A DNA stretch of 18,361 nucleotides from JAIBCL01 sp031411695 (GTDB lineage: Bacteria > Verrucomicrobiota > Verrucomicrobiia > Verrucomicrobiales > Verrucomicrobiaceae). The stretch spans positions 1 through 18,361 of the forward strand of contig JANOBO010000182.1 in NCBI GenBank assembly GCA_031411695.1, in the 5' to 3' direction. The position numbers were made by a program, and so were the translations under genes. The notes under the pieces are model-generated. The model saw only the letters and a list, made by a program, of their open reading frames with translations. It was not told the DNA's origin and searched no databases. Shown here one piece after another: positions 16,143 through 18,361 of the stretch. Numbering within the stretch: the stretch's first letter is position 1; each line of letters starts with the position of its first letter.

Positions 16143-16720
16143 GTTAGCGATCGCGCAAATGTGGGGAATCTCGACGAGGGCGGACTCACAATCATTCGTT
16201 CATGCGGCACGCCCGTAGCATCGTCGAACATCCTCACACCTAACGCGCAAGTCAGCGGGATGATGACGCGCTTGGTTTACCGGATGATACGACCTGTCCT
16301 CGGGTGAATTGGGAACTCTTGCCCTGTTCCAGCATTTTGACCGCAGCGAATGTGTCGCGATCGAATTCGCGCATCAAAAGGCGCACCTCCATACGTGCTC
16401 GGGATGACGTCCATCCGCGCTTGGCAGCTTCGCTGACGATTCGGGCCGTGAGCGCTTCGTAGTTCGCGTGATGCCGGTTTTTCTCTGATTTACGGGTGCT
16501 GGAGGGCATGAGAGACTGATGTAAGCGGTGCCGGTCAGTTTCGGCAAGAAGACTTCGTGATGCCGCCTGCCGCCATTCGCAAGGAGGATCCTGCGCCACC
16601 ATCCGTCTGCCACGCCCCCATTCCAGCGAGGAAGCAAACTGGGGTGGCCACACTAGCAAAATCGAAGCCCGGAGTTTTCTCTCTTCCTCTTCGCGCATCC
16701 CCGCGCTAAAAAGAGCGCGA
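16143..16720. other. intergenic region (578 bp) with one possible small gene
   Basis: Apart from the candidate at 16252-16509 I see no gene, RNA or clear promoter. An isolated AAGGAGG-like string near 16580 is not followed by a usable start codon in a long frame. Confidence 0.4.
16252..16509 (-). CDS. possible small basic protein of 85 residues
   Basis: The longest reading of this frame starts at 16749, but that would overlap the start of the MmeI-like gene. The part from the ATG at 16509 has the protein-like composition: a basic start (MPSSTRKSEKNRHHANYEAL), a predicted helical core (ARIVSEAAKRGWTSSRARMEV and VRLLMREFDRDTFAAVKMLE), and a Ser-rich tail. I do not recognise a family, and no ribosome-binding site is visible. 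It is a weak but reasonable gene candidate between the beta-helix gene and the restriction locus. Confidence 0.35.
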   Translation of the reverse strand: MPSSTRKSEKNRHHANYEALTARIVSEAAKRGWTSSRARMEVRLLMREFDRDTFAAVKMLEQGKSSQFTRGQVVSSGKPSASSSR

Positions 16721-17128
16721 ATGACCTCCGCCGAAGCCAAAGAACTCATCCCGCCCTTACTCGCGTTCGCGAAGACTCTGGACGGCGATGAGAAGAGCGA
16801 GGCGCAAATCTTCCTCGACCACCTCTTCCGCGCGCTCGGTCATGCGGGCGCAAACGAAGCCGGGGCCACGTTCGAGTATCGCGTCGCGAAGAAGCCCGGC
16901 ACCTCGCAGCTCTCGCTGTTCACGGACGATGAACTCGCCTCCGCGCCGAAGCTCAAGGGCGGCATGAAGTTCGCCGATCTTCTCTGGCCGGCGCGCGTGC
17001 TCATCGAGATGAAGTCCCGCGGCGAGAAGCTGAAGAAGCATTACGACCACCTCTTCTTCTACTGGAGCCACATCGTCCCGAAGCGCCCGCCTTACGCCAT
17101 CCTGTCGGGCAGCTCTTTCTCTGTTTAA
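16721..17128 (+). pseudogene. truncated MmeI-like type IIG/IIL restriction enzyme, N-terminal endonuclease part only
   Basis: A 135-residue fragment that matches the N-terminal domain of MmeI-like fused restriction-methyltransferases, which are normally several hundred residues longer. The PD-(D/E)XK site is intact in the known MmeI arrangement D-X9-EXK: Asp86 (FADLLWP), then Glu96 and Lys98 (LIEMKSRG). The family block HYDHLFFYWSHIVPKRPPYA is present, and homology then stops at about Leu128, just where relatives continue with a (C)NFDEFWIYDF-type stretch into the helical and methyltransferase domains. Seven unrelated residues (SGSSFSV) and a stop follow. The break lies within about 30 bp of the convergent DUF4928-like gene, so arrival of that restriction cassette probably broke it. 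The methyltransferase and target-recognition parts are missing from the visible sequence. Confidence 0.8.
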
Positions 17129-17134
17129 TTGCCT

Positions 17135-18067
17135 CTAAAAACGGATCTGTAAAACCGGATCGGTCTCGCACTCGGCAACGATCTCGTTGTAGCGGGTCAA
17201 GATCGCAGTGAGAGTGGCCTTACACTCGCCTGCTTTGAAAAAGCTGCGCTCATAAACATTGGCAGTGAGGAACTGCGTCCCATCAATCACGTCGATGCGG
17301 TCTTTCCATTCGGTGCTCTTGAGCAGGTAGGCCGCTCCTTCAACGCCATCCGACAAGGTCACGATCAGAGGTTTGAGACCCGCCTGAATATTCTTGGCCG
17401 CCTTGCGAATTAAGGCCTCGGAAGGATGAGTCGTGACATGGATAGCGACACCATTCACTTCAAAGTCGGCCTTTCGATCTGTGGAGTGGTCGGCCACTGA
17501 AAACCCATGATGAGATGCCACTCCAGCACCAAGAACAATGTCGAGTTTCGCCCCTACCAAGTGCTGAAGCATGGCGCCAACGAAGTTGGCTCCACCCGAG
17601 TTCTTCTGGATGTCCGCAGCCTGCTCGAAGATATCGGCAAGATTGGCCGCGACGGATTTTCCGGCATCGAAGTGGAACTTGGGCCCTTCGCTGGCGAAGT
17701 GAAGGCGCACCTTTCCGATCCACCAGTCCATAACTGGTTTGAGATCCAGTTTCCCGTGCTTCTTGTTCACCAAGTTCAAAACAGTGACATAAGCCTTCAT
17801 CAACCCAAGACTTCCTCGACTAGTCCTTCCGCCTTCCTCAGCCAAAATCTTCGTGATGCCATATTCTGCGAGAATGTTCTGGACGGCGGCTTTCCCAAGG
17901 CCGGCAACCTGCCCACCTTCATCTGTGCGCAGCGATTCGGGAGCGAGGGGCAACCCTTTTTCTTGCGCGGTTCTGGTCACCACTAGCCCCACACACAAGC
18001 CACCCTTGTTGAGAAACTTGCGTTGAGTCGATGAAAGCGAATCGAGTTGTTTGATCAAGTCGCTCAT
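17135..18067 (-). CDS. DUF4928-like protein, putative type II restriction endonuclease
   Basis: A 310-residue protein directly after a C5-cytosine methyltransferase, overlapping its stop by 4 bp (ATGA), the usual layout of a type II restriction-modification pair. The N-terminal part (GLVVTRTAQEKGLPLAPESL, with KAAVQNILAEYGITKILAEE) and the C-terminal block (HSTDRKADFEVNGVAIHVTT, then HPSEALIRKAAKNIQAGLKP) look like the DUF4928 family as I remember it. The ADFEVNGVAIHVTT segment could be a diverged nuclease core with His in place of the usual Glu; this is an inference, and the catalytic residues are unproven. Its stop is 6 bp from the stop of the broken MmeI-like gene. Alternative: an accessory protein to the methyltransferase rather than the nuclease itself. 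Confidence 0.7.
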   Translation of the reverse strand: MSDLIKQLDSLSSTQRKFLNKGGLCVGLVVTRTAQEKGLPLAPESLRTDEGGQVAGLGKAAVQNILAEYGITKILAEEGGRTSRGSLGLMKAYVTVLNLVNKKHGKLDLKPVMDWWIGKVRLHFASEGPKFHFDAGKSVAANLADIFEQAADIQKNSGGANFVGAMLQHLVGAKLDIVLGAGVASHHGFSVADHSTDRKADFEVNGVAIHVTTHPSEALIRKAAKNIQAGLKPLIVTLSDGVEGAAYLLKSTEWKDRIDVIDGTQFLTANVYERSFFKAGECKATLTAILTRYNEIVAECETDPVLQIRF

Positions 18068-18361
18068 GCCTTGGTTTTTGAAGTCCGCCGAGGAATCGAA
18101 TAGCGGACGTTTTGCCTTTGAGATGGCAGTGGTAGCGGAGTCCCTATCAACTCGTTGAGCAACGGGTTAAGGTAGTTTTTGGCAATCCACTGAACGGCAG
18201 GCACACATACCGCATCACCGAAGCCGAAAAGAGCCTGATTGAGTGGCACATTGATCTTGAAACCATCTGCTCCCATGAGCCTGGCACATTCACGCGGCGT
18301 GAGAAGCCGGACTCGATACTCGCCTTTGCCTGCACAGAACAAAATCTGACGTCCGCTGCCG
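18064..18361 (-). CDS. C5-cytosine DNA methyltransferase (C-terminal 98 residues; rest off the right edge)
   Basis: The frame is open from the right edge of the window to the stop at 18064. It shows the C-terminal motifs of DNA (cytosine-5) methyltransferases: motif IX as RLLTPRECARLMG, then NQALFGFGDAVCVPAVQWIA for motif X, preceded by SGRQILFC, which fits the region just after the target-recognition domain. The catalytic Pro-Cys motif IV and the AdoMet site lie outside the window. A TTG at 18342 is not the true start, because the homologous sequence continues upstream to the edge. It overlaps the DUF4928-like gene by 4 bp and would protect the host from it. Confidence 0.9.
   Translation of the reverse strand, partial: GSGRQILFCAGKGEYRVRLLTPRECARLMGADGFKINVPLNQALFGFGDAVCVPAVQWIAKNYLNPLLNELIGTPLPLPSQRQNVRYSIPRRTSKTKA

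Overview
The window looks like a chromosomal segment from a GC-rich member of the Verrucomicrobiota, probably a Verrucomicrobiales-type bacterium. This is an inference, and no rRNA is present to test it. It rests on a short PEP-CTERM sorting signal, a giant SdrD-B-like repeat protein with a C-terminal region that looks typical of Verrucomicrobia, many LuxR-type (GerE) regulators, and a heptameter-type tandem repeat. Shine-Dalgarno sequences are clear at only a few starts, so several start codons were chosen from family length, signal peptides or promoter position.

Layout. (1) Positions 1-1354, minus strand: the 5' 451 codons of a large membrane-anchored protein that runs off the left edge. 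(2) 1668-2465, plus: a NarL/LuxR-type response regulator with an atypical acidic pocket, whose 3' end runs antisense into a tRNA with a CAU anticodon (2422-2497, minus) that is most likely tRNA-Ile2. (3) 2591-4742, plus: an unknown membrane-anchored protein, an ABC transporter ATPase and a gluconokinase; a 7-bp tandem repeat lies between the last two. (4) 4758-5071, minus: two very small genes, a 48-residue stand-alone LuxR-type HTH and a 36-residue single-pass membrane peptide. (5) 5217-7654, plus: a GT-C/Agl23-like membrane glycosyltransferase translationally coupled to an ApbE FMN transferase. (6) 7661-8551, minus: an FHA-LuxR fusion regulator with a promoter and palindrome in front of it. 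(7) 8654-9043: an uncertain ORF ending in an unusually regular eight-cysteine motif. (8) 9274-14621, plus: a giant secreted acidic repeat protein followed by a small PEP-CTERM protein, closed by a strong hairpin. (9) 14754-16142, minus: a secreted parallel beta-helix protein. (10) 16252-18361: a possible small gene, a truncated MmeI-like endonuclease fragment, and a convergent type II restriction-modification pair (DUF4928-like protein plus a C5-cytosine methyltransferase that runs off the right edge).

How the genes fit together. Blocks 8 and 9 form an envelope or extracellular-matrix section: large calcium-binding-type repeats, an exosortase substrate and a secreted carbohydrate-active-type beta-helix. 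The window has three LuxR-type HTH proteins of different architecture: receiver-HTH, bare HTH and FHA-HTH. Block 10 is a defence locus in which one restriction system appears to have broken another. I did not find a clearly new multi-gene system. The best candidates for something undescribed are the bare-HTH plus membrane-peptide pair, the eight-cysteine ORF, and the chimeric restriction locus.
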